64,000 nt of DNA, taken from NCBI RefSeq assembly GCF_900217795.1, contig NZ_OBMQ01000006.1, positions 1 through 64,000 of the forward strand. The letters are read 5' to 3'. The notes beneath the pieces were generated by a model. It had not been told where the DNA came from, made no database searches, and worked only from the letters and a program-made list of their open reading frames with translations. This document shows positions 51,999 through 62,356 of this stretch, piece after piece (positions within the stretch are counted from its first letter, which is position 1; the number at the start of each line of letters is the position of its first letter). The position numbers and the translations under genes were made by a program. The stretch comes from Ureibacillus xyleni (lineage in GTDB: Bacteria > Bacillota > Bacilli > Bacillales_A > Planococcaceae).

Positions 51999-52029
51999 AA
52001 TTTGTTTGGTTTAGAAAACGAGCTCTAAC

Positions 52030-54045
52030 TTAAACAGTTGCTACGATATTACTTACTTCAATTTCGGATACAGGTTTACTAATTAAGAAGCCTTGTATAG
52101 CATCGCAACCGTAATGCTCTAGAAGTTCTCGTTGTTCAATTGTTTCTACACCTTCTGCTAAAACAGTTAAGTTCATGGACTTACCAAATTGAACCATCCC
52201 ATGAATTAATCGTTGTGTTTTTTCGGATTGTAATAAAGATCCAATGAAGGCTTGGTCGATTTTTAGGATGCTTATTGGTAGGAGCTGCATATAACGGAAT
52301 GAAGCGTATCCAGTTCCGAAGTCATCTAGTACAAAGACGATACCCGCATTTTCAAGTTTACGCATTTGCTTAATAATCGAAGTTTCGGCCTCAGCTTCTA
52401 ACGCAAATTTTTCTGTAATTTCAATTTGAATTAAATTTGCAGGACAGCCTGTTTTCTCCAATGTATTTAAAATCGACTTTGCCATATTTTTGTCTCGGAA
52501 CTCACGGACAGAAAGGTTAATACTTACCTTTAAGTTTAAGCCTTCTTTTTGCCAGATAGCTGCTTGCTTACAAGCCTCTTCAATCATAAAGGAGCCAATA
52601 TTATTAATTAGTCCAGATTCCTCAGCTATTGGAATTAATTCGTCCGGAGACACAACACCTATTTCCTCATCTTCCCAACGGACAAGCGCTTCTACCGCAA
52701 TAATATTTCCTGTTGCAAGATCCACTTGTGGTTGGTAAAGAACTTTAAGATTTTTCTGGTCAAGTGCAAGCAATAATCGTTTTTCAATAACAGAACGGCG
52801 ATTTAATGCTTTATGGGTTTCGCTTGATAAAGAAAGAATACTATCTCCACCAGCTTCACGAACATTTGCGATAGTAGCAAGGGATGCTTTCATTAGTTGT
52901 GCAAAGTTCGATTGATCTTGTGGAGAATGAGTAATACCTCCACTAATAGAAACAGGTACGGCCATATTCCCAACGTAAATTGGGTTTTGCTTTAAGTAAG
53001 TTAAAAATCCTTGGATAAACCATTCGCCTAATGGAGTAATAACGACAAAATCATTCTCGTTAATACGAGCCATTAAACTGTCTTGGAAATAAATTTTCAT
53101 TCGTTTTGTAAATTCGACAATTAAATTATTTTCTAATTGGTTGCTATGTAATTCTCTAAGTGTGTAAAATTTATCGATACTTAAATACACGAATAAAAAA
53201 TGACGACCTTCATTAGTCATTTCTGTCACGATATTTTCAAGACGATGAACATTCATTAGACCTGTTTCAGTATCAATATAAGCAATCTTTTCAAGCTGTA
53301 ACTTTAATTTTTTTTCATTGGTAATATCTTTTTCGATTAAAATGTATCGATAATTTTCTTCTACATTTGAGTAAGTAGGAATTGCAGTTAAATGAACCCA
53401 ATATGGAAGGCCATCTTTTGTAATTTTTTCAACTTCTCCATCCCATATTTCTCCTGAGTTAATTGTCTGCCAAATGTTTTCAATAATTTCAGTGCTTTCA
53501 ACAGTTTCAGGGAACAGCTGCCAAAATGTTTTACCGATTATGCGCTTAGGTGTCCAATGGCTTGTTTTTAAAAATGCCTGGTTTCCATGAGTTATAAATC
53601 CTTCTGCATCAAGATTCACTACCATAAAAGTTGAAAGAAGGCCGTTTTTTAAATCATTTAGTTCTTGAACAGAATCATCTACTCGAGTAATGATTTGATC
53701 TAGAATACATGTGACTAGAATGGAAGGAGCATCATCTAATACACATGGGGTTGTTATTAAAGTAGTATTAATAAATCTATCATCTTTTGTTAAAAGTTGA
53801 ACTTCTTCAAAGCGAAGTTGATCTTTTCTTAGTAGTATGCGGTTCCATTGTTCTTCCGGTAATGATGAAAGTAAACCATTATGAACGGAATCCTTTTTAA
53901 AATCATTGTCGGAATAACCAAAATTAGTAGTACATAAATCATTCCAAATTGTTACTTTTCCTTGTTGATTTAGTGCAAAAGTTGGGAAAGGAGCAAATGT
54001 TACTATTTCTTTATCGATTTTATAACTTGTTTTTTCACGGCTCAT
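52030..54045 (-). CDS. PAS-GGDEF(degenerate)-EAL protein, c-di-GMP phosphodiesterase
   Basis: 671 aa from ATG 54045; AAGGAGAAGG inside the longer frame (to 54078) is the SD. PAS domains about 15-130 and 135-255 (second with PEXTVESTEIIENIWQ-like linker and GEVEKITKDGLPYWVH). GGDEF domain about 265-415, where the signature is RINENDFVVI, so cyclase activity is unlikely. EAL domain about 425-665 has VEALVRW, INLSVREF, IEITEKFAL, LDDFGTGYASF, LKIDQAFI, AEGVET and GFLISKP, so phosphodiesterase residues are kept. It would lower c-di-GMP in response to a PAS signal. Monocistronic. Confidence 0.9.
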   Translation of the reverse strand: MSREKTSYKIDKEIVTFAPFPTFALNQQGKVTIWNDLCTTNFGYSDNDFKKDSVHNGLLSSLPEEQWNRILLRKDQLRFEEVQLLTKDDRFINTTLITTPCVLDDAPSILVTCILDQIITRVDDSVQELNDLKNGLLSTFMVVNLDAEGFITHGNQAFLKTSHWTPKRIIGKTFWQLFPETVESTEIIENIWQTINSGEIWDGEVEKITKDGLPYWVHLTAIPTYSNVEENYRYILIEKDITNEKKLKLQLEKIAYIDTETGLMNVHRLENIVTEMTNEGRHFLFVYLSIDKFYTLRELHSNQLENNLIVEFTKRMKIYFQDSLMARINENDFVVITPLGEWFIQGFLTYLKQNPIYVGNMAVPVSISGGITHSPQDQSNFAQLMKASLATIANVREAGGDSILSLSSETHKALNRRSVIEKRLLLALDQKNLKVLYQPQVDLATGNIIAVEALVRWEDEEIGVVSPDELIPIAEESGLINNIGSFMIEEACKQAAIWQKEGLNLKVSINLSVREFRDKNMAKSILNTLEKTGCPANLIQIEITEKFALEAEAETSIIKQMRKLENAGIVFVLDDFGTGYASFRYMQLLPISILKIDQAFIGSLLQSEKTQRLIHGMVQFGKSMNLTVLAEGVETIEQRELLEHYGCDAIQGFLISKPVSEIEVSNIVATV

Positions 54046-54078
54046 AACTTTCCTTCTCCTTAAATATCGTATATTCAT

Positions 54079-54729
54079 ACTATTATTATAAAGTTATTGT
54101 AGCAAATAGTCATTATTAATCTAATATTAAGATTTTGATATTCGTAGAACAGGGGTACTAAAGTTCTAATAATAGACTAATGTCGTTAAAAAAATATCAT
54201 TTTAAAATATTAATATAGAATGAATTCAAGGTATGTGCAGTGTAATAGGTGATTTATTACTTGTAAGTAAATTGTTGGGTTAAGGTCTTTAGAACTATTC
54301 GTGCGTTGTCTATGGGGATGGCGTATAACGAAATGAGAATCATATAGCAGAAATTATCTACATATTCGCATTTTATTTCTTAAAATAAGCTTCTCAAAAA
54401 CTTACAATATTTTACTGAACTAGTCTTACTAAATCGGGGTTAATTTACTTACTAATATTATATTTAAAACATAATATTCAATGATATGTAATTTAGAAGT
54501 TAGTAGGAAGTTGATTCTTCCTTCGTTTTTTATTGTAACAAAGCTATATGTTGCACCTTAAAAGGCAAAAAATTACAATGGATAAAGTAAATGTGGACAA
54601 ATTGTAAACGATAATGTTATTCAGGGTAATTTTTTTCGGAAAATTTAAGGGATGTCTAGAGAGTTTTGCTAGAAAAACTAATAAGTTGGTTTGTGCAGTG
54701 CAAACGCTTTTCTAATTAGGAGTGAGTTT
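54079..54729. other. Gene-free stretch upstream of the ABC exporter
   Basis: About 650 AT-rich bases. No ORF with an SD and no riboswitch signature. A short hairpin GGAAG/CTTCC (54506-54521) followed by TCGTTTTTT could be a weak terminator. Nothing else is supportable. Confidence 0.6.
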
Positions 54730-56454
54730 GTGAGAACAGTATTTTCATTTATTAAACCATATAGATGGCCAGCAACTATTGCAATTTGCTTAATGCTCAT
54801 TGAGTTAGCGGTAGAGCTTGTTCAGCCATTAATCATCGGAAAAATTATTGATGAGGGCATCGTGGCAAATGATATTAAAAGCATTTCATATTGGGGTTTA
54901 CTTTTACTAGGATTGGCTTTACTCGCTTTTACCAGTGGAGTTATAAATTCTTATTTTAGCGCGCATGCTGCACAAAGTTTTGCCTTCGATTTACGTAATG
55001 CACTATTTAGTAAAATACAATCTTTTACAATGGCTACCTATCTAAAGTTCCCTACATCAGGTTTAATTACAAGGTTAACGAGTGATGTACAACAAGTTCA
55101 AACAGTCTTTTTTATGAGCCTACGTATTATGATGCGTGCTCCACTTTCCGTGATTGGAAGCTTAATCATGGTGTTTTTTGTAAATTATAAAATGGCGCTT
55201 TTCTTAGTTATTGGAACACCCTTATCAGCACTATTCTTATTTTTTATCGTGAAGAAAGGCGTTCATTCATTTGCACAAGTTCAAAGACGATTGGATAAAG
55301 TAAATCGTGTTTTACAGGAAAACCTTCAAGGCATTCGTTTAGTAAAAGCATATATGTGCCTAGACTATGAAGGGAAGCGATTTGAACAAGTTGCAGGAGA
55401 TTTAAAAACAGATACAGTGAAAGCTCTACGTATTATGGAAATCATTATGCCGGTACTATTATTTGTAATGAATGTAAGTCTTCTTCTTGCCATCTGGTTC
55501 GGGGCGATGGATGTAAAAAATGGTAGTGCTCAAGTTGGCGAATTAGTAGCCGTAGTTAACTATGCTTTGCGCATGACGGGTACGTTTTCAATGTTTGCCT
55601 TTATCATTAATGCTTTTTCCCGTGCAAAAGCCTCTTCAGAGCGTATGGAAGAAATTTTAACTGTGGAACATGGGACGGAATCATCAACAGAAGTAAGTAA
55701 CGTGAAGGAAAATAAAGTTAGTTCAATCCAATTTGATCGAGTTTCTTTTAAATACCCAAATATCAATCGACAAATATTAAACGATGTATCCTTTACGGTC
55801 ATGAAAGGGGAAAAGCTTGCCATAATGGGAGCAACAGGTGCAGGGAAAACGACGCTGCTTAACTTACTTCCCCGTTTTTATGAGGCAACATCTGGAGTGA
55901 TTTATATTAATGGAATAGACATAAAAGATTGGCCTTTAGAAAACTTGAGAACCATGTTTGGATATGTTCCGCAACAATCAATGTTATTTACAGGTTCAAT
56001 TTCTGAAAATGTACGTTGGGGTAAGCAGGAGGCCGTGTTAGATGAAATATTGGACGCAACTTCAAGGGCACAAATACATGACACGATTGAGCAACTTCCA
56101 AGAAAGTACGAAACACGTGTTGGTCAAAAAGGGGTCAATCTCTCAGGAGGGCAAAAACAAAGATTATCCATTGCGCGGGCACTTATTGGTAAACCGCAAA
56201 TATTAATATTGGATGATAGTACAAGTGCACTGGATGTAAAAACAGAATCTGAATTTTGGGAAGCAATTAAGGGAGAACAGGCAACAATGTTTGTGGTCAC
56301 ACAAAAGGTCCGCACCGCAAAAGAAGCAGATAAAATCTTATTACTCAGTGAAGGACAAGTCATCGGTTTTGGAACACATGAGCAATTAATGGAAACTAGC
56401 CATGAATATAAGCAAATTGCAAAATCTCAAGCTGAACAGGTAGGTGAAGCGTAA
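54730..56454 (+). CDS. ABC exporter half-transporter 1 (YfiB-like), degenerate ATP site
   Basis: 574 aa from GTG 54730, with TTAGGAG in front; the frame to 54691 overlaps this SD. Six TM helices (about 1-300), then the ATPase: Walker A MGATGAGKTTLLNL, signature NLSGGQKQRLSIAR, Walker B ILILDDSTSALD. Walker B ends in Asp where active sites have Glu, as in the silent site of heterodimeric exporters. It forms a pair with the next gene, whose ATG shares one base with its TAA. Lengths (574 and 608) fit B. subtilis YfiB/YfiC. Likely drug or lipid export. Confidence 0.9.
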   Translation: MRTVFSFIKPYRWPATIAICLMLIELAVELVQPLIIGKIIDEGIVANDIKSISYWGLLLLGLALLAFTSGVINSYFSAHAAQSFAFDLRNALFSKIQSFTMATYLKFPTSGLITRLTSDVQQVQTVFFMSLRIMMRAPLSVIGSLIMVFFVNYKMALFLVIGTPLSALFLFFIVKKGVHSFAQVQRRLDKVNRVLQENLQGIRLVKAYMCLDYEGKRFEQVAGDLKTDTVKALRIMEIIMPVLLFVMNVSLLLAIWFGAMDVKNGSAQVGELVAVVNYALRMTGTFSMFAFIINAFSRAKASSERMEEILTVEHGTESSTEVSNVKENKVSSIQFDRVSFKYPNINRQILNDVSFTVMKGEKLAIMGATGAGKTTLLNLLPRFYEATSGVIYINGIDIKDWPLENLRTMFGYVPQQSMLFTGSISENVRWGKQEAVLDEILDATSRAQIHDTIEQLPRKYETRVGQKGVNLSGGQKQRLSIARALIGKPQILILDDSTSALDVKTESEFWEAIKGEQATMFVVTQKVRTAKEADKILLLSEGQVIGFGTHEQLMETSHEYKQIAKSQAEQVGEA

Positions 56455-58280
56455 TGAATTTCTTCCAAAAGCCCTTTGGATATGAACCTATTTTATCTAA
56501 AGAAGATTTGAAAAAAGCCGTAAAAAAGAAAAAGGGCCCACGTGCAAATGATTGGAAAAAAACTTTATTACGTATTTGGAGTATAGTTGATGAACAACGC
56601 GCTTTACTGATTACTGTTTTATGTCTGGTTATTGTTAGTTCTGCTATGTCATTACTAGGTCCACTTTTAATTGGTCATATCATTGATGAGTATATTTTGA
56701 AATTTAATTTTAACGGCTTACCAACAATGATTGTAGCGTTAATATGTATCTTTTTTATTTTGGCATTATCAATATTCTTTCAAAATTATTGGATGATTGG
56801 CATTGCACAACAGACAATTTATCGAATGCGTTCAGGGGTATTTCACCAACTACTTAGATTACCTGTAACTTTTTTTGATAAACGTCAGCACGGTGAATTA
56901 ATGAGCCGAGCAACCAATGATATCGAAACGGTTAGTTCAACATTGAACAGTTCTTTCATACAAGTATTTTCAAGTGTTTTGACTTTAACTGGTACGGTTA
57001 TTGTCATGCTATATTTAAGTCCAATCTTAACTTTATTAACAATGCTCATTATACCGTTTATGTTTATAGCAACTCGTTGGATCACAAAAAGAACAGGGAA
57101 ATTATTCAAAGAGCAACAAGCAGCTCTTGGTGCACTAAATGGGATGATTGAAGAAACCATCTCGGGGCAACGCGTTGTAAAGGCTTTTTCCCAGGAAGAG
57201 CGAGTAAAACAAGAATTTCGCGAAAAAAGTGAGCATCTACGTAGAACAGGTTTTTGGGCGCTCATTTATTCTGGGTATATCCCGAAAGTAATGAACCTCT
57301 TAAATAATATGAGTTTTGCGATTGTTGCAGGTGTTGGAGGGGCTTTAGCATTTTATGGATATGTTTCAATTGGTACGATTGTTATTTTTACAGAGTATGC
57401 ACGCCAATTTACTCGTCCTTTAAATGATTTAGCAAACCAAGTAAATACGGTATTATCGGCAATCGCTGGAGCAGAACGAGTATTTTCGATTATGGATGAG
57501 GAGAAGGAAGAAGATACTGGAAAAGTAGATGTCAATCATCAACTTTTAGGTGAAGTGGAGTTTTGTAATGTCAGCTTTAAATATGAGCTTGCTGAAGAAA
57601 CGCATACTTTAAAGAATATTAATTTTCATGTTCAATCTGGACAAACTGTAGCCCTAGTAGGAGCAACAGGTGCAGGAAAAACAACGATTATGCAATTAAT
57701 TGCCCGATTTTACGATGTAGAAAGTGGCGAGATACTATTTGACGGAATCAATGTAAAAGACATAAAACGCTCCACATTACGTAATCAAATGGCCTTTGTA
57801 TTGCAAGATTCCTTTTTATTTCAAGCAAATGTTTATGATAATATCCGTTACGGTAGGCTTACAGCGACTAATGAAGAAATTGAGGAGGCGGCAAAAAAGG
57901 CAAATGCCCATGATTTTATTTTGAAACTACCGAACGGGTATAACACAATATTAACAGCTGACGGTAGTGGGATTTCGCAAGGACAAAAGCAACTGCTTTC
58001 AATTGCGCGGGCACTTGTAGCTGATCCTAAAATATTATTGCTAGATGAAGCAACAAGTAGTATTGATACTTTAACAGAAATGAAAATTCAACAGGCGTTA
58101 GAAGTGTTGATGAAGGGTAGAACTAGTTTTATCATTGCTCACCGATTAAATACAATTCGTCATGCGGATATCGTTTTAGTACTAAAAGAGGGACAATTAG
58201 TAGAATCTGGTTCTCAACAACTACTATTACAAAAAAATAGCATATACGCTAATATGCTTAGGCAATCTGGTATTTTATGA
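56454..58280 (+). CDS. ABC exporter half-transporter 2 (YfiC-like)
   Basis: 608 aa. A cytosolic lead of ~40 residues rich in Lys (KKAVKKKKGPRANDWKK), six TM helices (about 45-330), then ATPase with Walker A VGATGAGKTTIMQLIARFYD, degenerate signature GISQGQKQLLSIAR and Walker B ILLLDEATSSID with the catalytic Glu. Its signature faces the Asp-type site of partner 1, so both defects lie in the same composite site and one normal site remains. TAATG overlap with partner 1 means coupled translation. Confidence 0.91.
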   Translation: MNFFQKPFGYEPILSKEDLKKAVKKKKGPRANDWKKTLLRIWSIVDEQRALLITVLCLVIVSSAMSLLGPLLIGHIIDEYILKFNFNGLPTMIVALICIFFILALSIFFQNYWMIGIAQQTIYRMRSGVFHQLLRLPVTFFDKRQHGELMSRATNDIETVSSTLNSSFIQVFSSVLTLTGTVIVMLYLSPILTLLTMLIIPFMFIATRWITKRTGKLFKEQQAALGALNGMIEETISGQRVVKAFSQEERVKQEFREKSEHLRRTGFWALIYSGYIPKVMNLLNNMSFAIVAGVGGALAFYGYVSIGTIVIFTEYARQFTRPLNDLANQVNTVLSAIAGAERVFSIMDEEKEEDTGKVDVNHQLLGEVEFCNVSFKYELAEETHTLKNINFHVQSGQTVALVGATGAGKTTIMQLIARFYDVESGEILFDGINVKDIKRSTLRNQMAFVLQDSFLFQANVYDNIRYGRLTATNEEIEEAAKKANAHDFILKLPNGYNTILTADGSGISQGQKQLLSIARALVADPKILLLDEATSSIDTLTEMKIQQALEVLMKGRTSFIIAHRLNTIRHADIVLVLKEGQLVESGSQQLLLQKNSIYANMLRQSGIL

Positions 58281-58382
58281 TAAGGGAATTACATGCAATT
58301 ACTGATTTAACCTTGCTACCTGAATAGTGTTCCTCTAAAATTAAGAACATATTAAAATAGGCTTTAGGAGCGAGAGCATTAC

Positions 58383-59261
58383 ATGAACTTTTCAATTATT
58401 ACAGCATCCTTTCCAATTGATGAGGAAACATATAAAGAAATTAAAACTTTGTGTGATGATGCTTGTACAATAGATCAATATAATTATAGCGCAGTGTTAA
58501 ATTTAAATGATTCCCAAAAGGTGAATATTAGAGGATTTTTTGTGCTTGCTTACGATGATGAAAAAGACGAACTTGTCGGAGCGGCAAGTGCAATGGATCA
58601 AATGGGGTTGAATACATATGAATGGTCGATTCTAGTAGCCCCTATGTATCGTGAAATTGGGATTGATGAAGCTTTGTTAAAAGTATTAGGTGATGGCCTA
58701 CATCAAAGGGGAGCAGAAGGTGAACTTTCATTAGTCATTGAAAGTGATAAATATAGAAGAAACTTTGTTGAGAAGTACGGATATACTTATAGCTTTTCAG
58801 AAGCCACTTTTGAAGCAAAGCCACAAATATTTGAGCAAAACGAACGAATTTTTATAAGACCTTACTTTGAAGTGTCAGATATAGACCAGTTAATTGAAAT
58901 TTATGGTGAAGCATTCGGTGATATTAGGGAAGAATCTCTGGAACTAATTTCATATAATACAACAACTGAAGGGCGCATTTTGTGGATTGCACTTTTAGAT
59001 GATAAGCTTGCAGGAACTGTTACATCAGCTAAAGAAGGTGACGTGCAATGGATTACAGCACTAGCAGTTCATCCAGATTTTCAAGGACAAGGTGTCGCAA
59101 CGGCTCTACTTAATTGGGTAAAAGATTTTGCTTTAAGAAATGGTGAAAATTTAATTATGCTTGAAGTAGAAATCGAAAATGAAAGAGCGCTTGCTGTTTA
59201 TGAAAAAGCAGGATTTATTAAGTCCATGCAAGTGGATTATTTTATATATAGTGGAGAATGA
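58383..59261 (+). CDS. Tandem GNAT acetyltransferase
   Basis: 292 aa with two GNAT domains. N-terminal domain (about 1-135) is weak in acetyl-CoA motif; the C-terminal domain (about 150-290) has TALAVHPDFQGQGVATALLN, the acetyl-CoA loop (Q-x-x-G-x-A), and LEVEIENERALAVYEKAGF. Substrate unknown. No clear SD within 12 bases of the ATG (AGGAGCG is 15 bases upstream). A separate transcript likely, with a terminator after it. Confidence 0.85.
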   Translation: MNFSIITASFPIDEETYKEIKTLCDDACTIDQYNYSAVLNLNDSQKVNIRGFFVLAYDDEKDELVGAASAMDQMGLNTYEWSILVAPMYREIGIDEALLKVLGDGLHQRGAEGELSLVIESDKYRRNFVEKYGYTYSFSEATFEAKPQIFEQNERIFIRPYFEVSDIDQLIEIYGEAFGDIREESLELISYNTTTEGRILWIALLDDKLAGTVTSAKEGDVQWITALAVHPDFQGQGVATALLNWVKDFALRNGENLIMLEVEIENERALAVYEKAGFIKSMQVDYFIYSGE

Positions 59262-59269
59262 TTTTAATG

Positions 59270-59304
59270 AAGTCCTCAGATTGTAATTTGATCTGGGGCT
59301 TTTT
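59270..59304 (+). terminator. Terminator after the tandem GNAT gene
   Basis: AAGTCCTCAGAT pairs with ATCTGGGGCTT (G-T pairs), followed by TTTTT. Confidence 0.75.
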
Positions 59305-59437
59305 AGTTAGCAAGAGAACCATTGCCATTACAGCTTTAGTGGGGGGTTATTAAATCCGAAAGTTACTGATTGAGCAATGAAGTGTTTTTGTTATAATGTA
59401 AAGATGTGAACTTAAAGGTAAGGAAGTTGAATAGATT

Positions 59438-60346
59438 ATGGAACAGGAAAACTTGAGTCCAGCAAAATTAATGTGGAAAATGACTCGACCACATACATTA
59501 ACAGCAACCTTTGCACCGGTTATTTTAGGAACTGTTATTGCTCTTTTTGAAGCAAAAATAGATTGGTTGTTATTTATCGCAATGATGCTTGCCTGTTTAG
59601 CATTGCAAATTGCAACGAATTTGTTTAATGAATACTATGATTTTAAGAGGGGATTAGATACAGCCGAATCAGTTGGGATTGGTGGTGGGATCGTTCGTCA
59701 TGGTTTGAAACCAAAAAATGTACTTACGGTTGCATTGCTTTTATATGTAGTAGCAATGATTATCGGTGTCTATATTTGTATGAGTAGTAGCTGGTGGTTA
59801 GTAGTCATTGGATTATTTGGAATGGCGGTAGGTTACTTATATACAGGAGGACCAATTCCAATTGCTTATACACCATTTGGAGAACTGTTTGCGGGTGCTT
59901 TAATGGGGACCGGTTTTGTATTAATTTCTTATTTTATTCAAACTAATACGTTATCAGATACAGCAGTGTTAATATCTATACCAGTAGGAATTCTAGTTGG
60001 TGCAATTAATATGGCCAACAACATTCGTGATATTGCGGAAGACACAAAAGGTGGACGTAAGACTCTCGCAATCCTTCTAGGTAGAAAAAAAGCAGTAAGT
60101 GTATTAGCAATGTCATTTATTGTAGCTTATTTATGGATTATTATTCTTGTCTTAATAGGAAATATTAGTCCGTGGGCGCTTATTGTACTGTTAACAATTA
60201 AAAAGCCTATTTCTGCAGTGAATGGATTTAAAAAAGGAGCAACTGAGCCACAATACATGCGCGTTGCAATGAAGTCCACAGCAATTACAAATACATTATT
60301 TAGTTTTGTGTTATCCATTGGTTTATTTATTAGTTATATAATTTAA
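59438..60346 (+). CDS. menA: 1,4-dihydroxy-2-naphthoate polyprenyltransferase MenA
   Basis: 302 aa, UbiA superfamily, eight or nine helices. Attaches the polyprenyl tail to DHNA, giving demethylmenaquinone. First Asp-rich motif ATNLFNEYYDFKRGLDT (N-x-x-x-D-x-x-x-D), second NMANNIRDIAEDTKGGRKTL. The start MEQENLSPAKLMWKMTRPHT is normal for Bacillales MenA. SD AAGGAAG, 13 bases before ATG. It stands apart from other men genes, which is common in the order. Confidence 0.92.
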   Translation: MEQENLSPAKLMWKMTRPHTLTATFAPVILGTVIALFEAKIDWLLFIAMMLACLALQIATNLFNEYYDFKRGLDTAESVGIGGGIVRHGLKPKNVLTVALLLYVVAMIIGVYICMSSSWWLVVIGLFGMAVGYLYTGGPIPIAYTPFGELFAGALMGTGFVLISYFIQTNTLSDTAVLISIPVGILVGAINMANNIRDIAEDTKGGRKTLAILLGRKKAVSVLAMSFIVAYLWIIILVLIGNISPWALIVLLTIKKPISAVNGFKKGATEPQYMRVAMKSTAITNTLFSFVLSIGLFISYII

Positions 60347-60372
60347 CATTAAAGAAGTAGAGGGAGTAGCTT

Positions 60373-60421
60373 CAGTTGCACCTTCTATTTTTTATATCAG
60401 TTGCACCTTCTATTTTTTATA
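60373..60421 (+). repeat. 24-25 bp tandem duplication of a terminator tail
   Basis: CAGTTGCACCTTCTATTTTT plus TATA occurs twice in a row (60373-60397 and 60398-60421). TAGAGGGAG just upstream can pair with CACCTTCTA of the first copy to form the menA terminator; the second copy repeats the 3' arm and T tract. Confidence 0.85.
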
Positions 60422-60498
60422 CACATGTGGTAAAAAATGTATCCCTATCTTATAGTATAAGAGTAGTTTTTGTTAATGCTATTAAGGGAGAATGAGTC

Positions 60499-61362
60499 AT
60501 GAATTCATTACGGAGAGAAGTTTATATTTTTAGTAAAGATGGAATGCAAGTAGAATACTCTATTGTCGGAAAGGGAAAGCCGATTCTAATTTTTCACGGT
60601 GGTCATTCAAATTGTAATGAAGAATTTGGTTATAAGGAATTAGTAGAGAATGGTTTCTCAATCATTACTCCCACAAGACCAGGATATGGTAACACAACTC
60701 CTATAGAAACTCTCGACGCGGCTTGTAGTCTATATGTAGATTTACTAGATCATTTAAACGTTGAAAAGGTCCATGTGATTGCAATCTCTGCAGGTGGACC
60801 AAGTGGGATTACATTTACATCGCTTAACCCAAGTCGTGTTTTGAGTCTTACTCTGCAATCAGCTGTTACAAGGAAATGGTTAACCACGAAGGATAAAGAA
60901 TATAAGGCAGCACAAATAATATTTCGCCCTGGGGTAGAGAAATATACTTGGAAGTTAATCAGCTTACTGAGTAATCTTTTGCCTAAATTTATTTTTAAAC
61001 AAATGGCATCTTCTTTTAGTAAACTTCCATACTCCCAAATAGTTACCAATATTGATAACCACGACCTTGTTGCGTTTAGGAAGATGAACAATAGGCAACG
61101 TTCTGGTTCTGGTTTCTTAATAGATTTATCACAAACTGCCTTATTTTCAATGGCCAACTTAAACCCAATAGAATGTCCTACTCTAATAGTGCATAGTAAA
61201 AACGATAGTTCCGTTCCAATTGAACATGCATACTACGCGCAAAAAAGTATGAAAAATTCAAAACTATGTATATTAGATACTTGGGGTCATTTAATTTGGC
61301 TTGGAAAGGGCTCAAATCAAGTGCATGATGAATTGTTAAAGTTTCTTTCTACAATAAAATAA
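60499..61362 (+). CDS. Alpha/beta hydrolase
   Basis: 287 aa, cytosolic. Oxyanion strand ILIFHGGHSNCNEEF, nucleophile Ser in IAISAGGPSGITF (about 104), Asp in HSKNDSSVPIEHAY and His in TWGHLIWLG. Between residues 125 and 205 is a helical lid. Substrate unknown. ATG preceded by AAGGGAGAATGAGTC. Monocistronic, followed by a terminator. Confidence 0.87.
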   Translation: MNSLRREVYIFSKDGMQVEYSIVGKGKPILIFHGGHSNCNEEFGYKELVENGFSIITPTRPGYGNTTPIETLDAACSLYVDLLDHLNVEKVHVIAISAGGPSGITFTSLNPSRVLSLTLQSAVTRKWLTTKDKEYKAAQIIFRPGVEKYTWKLISLLSNLLPKFIFKQMASSFSKLPYSQIVTNIDNHDLVAFRKMNNRQRSGSGFLIDLSQTALFSMANLNPIECPTLIVHSKNDSSVPIEHAYYAQKSMKNSKLCILDTWGHLIWLGKGSNQVHDELLKFLSTIK

Positions 61363-61369
61363 TGTTCCG

Positions 61370-61407
61370 AAAAAGTGTTAGACTGTATAGGTTTATCACT
61401 TTTTTTA
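61370..61407 (+). terminator. Terminator of the alpha/beta hydrolase gene
   Basis: AAAAAGTG (61370-61377) / CACTTTTTTT (61397-61407) with inner TTA/TAT pairing. Confidence 0.8.
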
Positions 61408-62356
61408 TGGCGTATTTTCTAAAAGAGGTTTCCTAGCTTTACTATAGACATGGGGTTACGTTGTTAGCATGAACTTTTCGATTGTTAAAAAGAGAAGATA
61501 TTGGGCAAATTGTACGAAACATACTGGGGAATCGAGCTTGTAACGAAGTGTCGAAATGAGTAATGAGTAGTTACACGGGAATATAATAAAATATTTTAAA
61601 GAATATTTACGTTTAGAGGAAACTAAATAGTTGAAATGGCAAGCGGTATCAAATTATTTGTCAACCTAGATGACAAAATTGTTATACTAAAGATGTGAAA
61701 TTTCACGAAATTTGTTATTGATTTGAAACTATTTTTTAAAATTACTTTTTCATATAATTTTAATGAAAATATGAAGATTGTCCCGGTAATATTTATTTTC
61801 AACTATTGTTTTTTCGTAAACTTGATTGACGAAAAAGTTATTGCTATATAAAGCGGAATGTAGAAATTTTAAGAAAATGGGCGAAAAGTAAAAACAATTC
61901 ATTAATAATCTCTCTTTTTTGTTCAAACAGTTGAAATGGAAGGGAGACGAGGTGAATTTTTTGTGAACTAAGTTGACTAAATTAGTATTTTTGAATAATT
62001 AATTTGTCTGAGAAAGTAAATGTTTGTCGCCTATCAATGTAAAATAAATAAAATTAAATGAAATTATAAAAAGTTACTAAAACGCTATTATTAAAAGATA
62101 ATATGTCCAATTTTTTGTAAACTTAATTGACGATTAAGAAATATTGAAATAATAATTGTGTAGATTTCTAGCTGTTTCTGTCGTTATGTGCACATATAAA
62201 AAGCGGATTTATAAACTAGTGTGTATCAACGTGTAAACTTCCCGTAGTTTTCCAAAACAGATTGGTTTAGTAGAAGTAGAGTTTCATAATAAAGCAGATG
62301 AAATAATATGATGTGAAGAAGTAGAAATGTTGCTGTGGGACAAGGTGGTAGAATAA

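Noticed and set aside
54330-54350. AATGAGAATCATAT as a Fur box
   Set aside because: Only a half-site-like match, about 380 bases from the nearest start codon, with no promoter around it.
61510-61529. TTGTACGAAACATACTGGGG, 148 bases before the first dyad site
   Set aside because: Spacing fits but only the first four bases and few others match the motif.
62228-62246. Extra degenerate dyad site (TGTAAACTTCCCGTAG)
   Set aside because: Only the left half site fits, and the distance to its neighbour (112) breaks the pattern.
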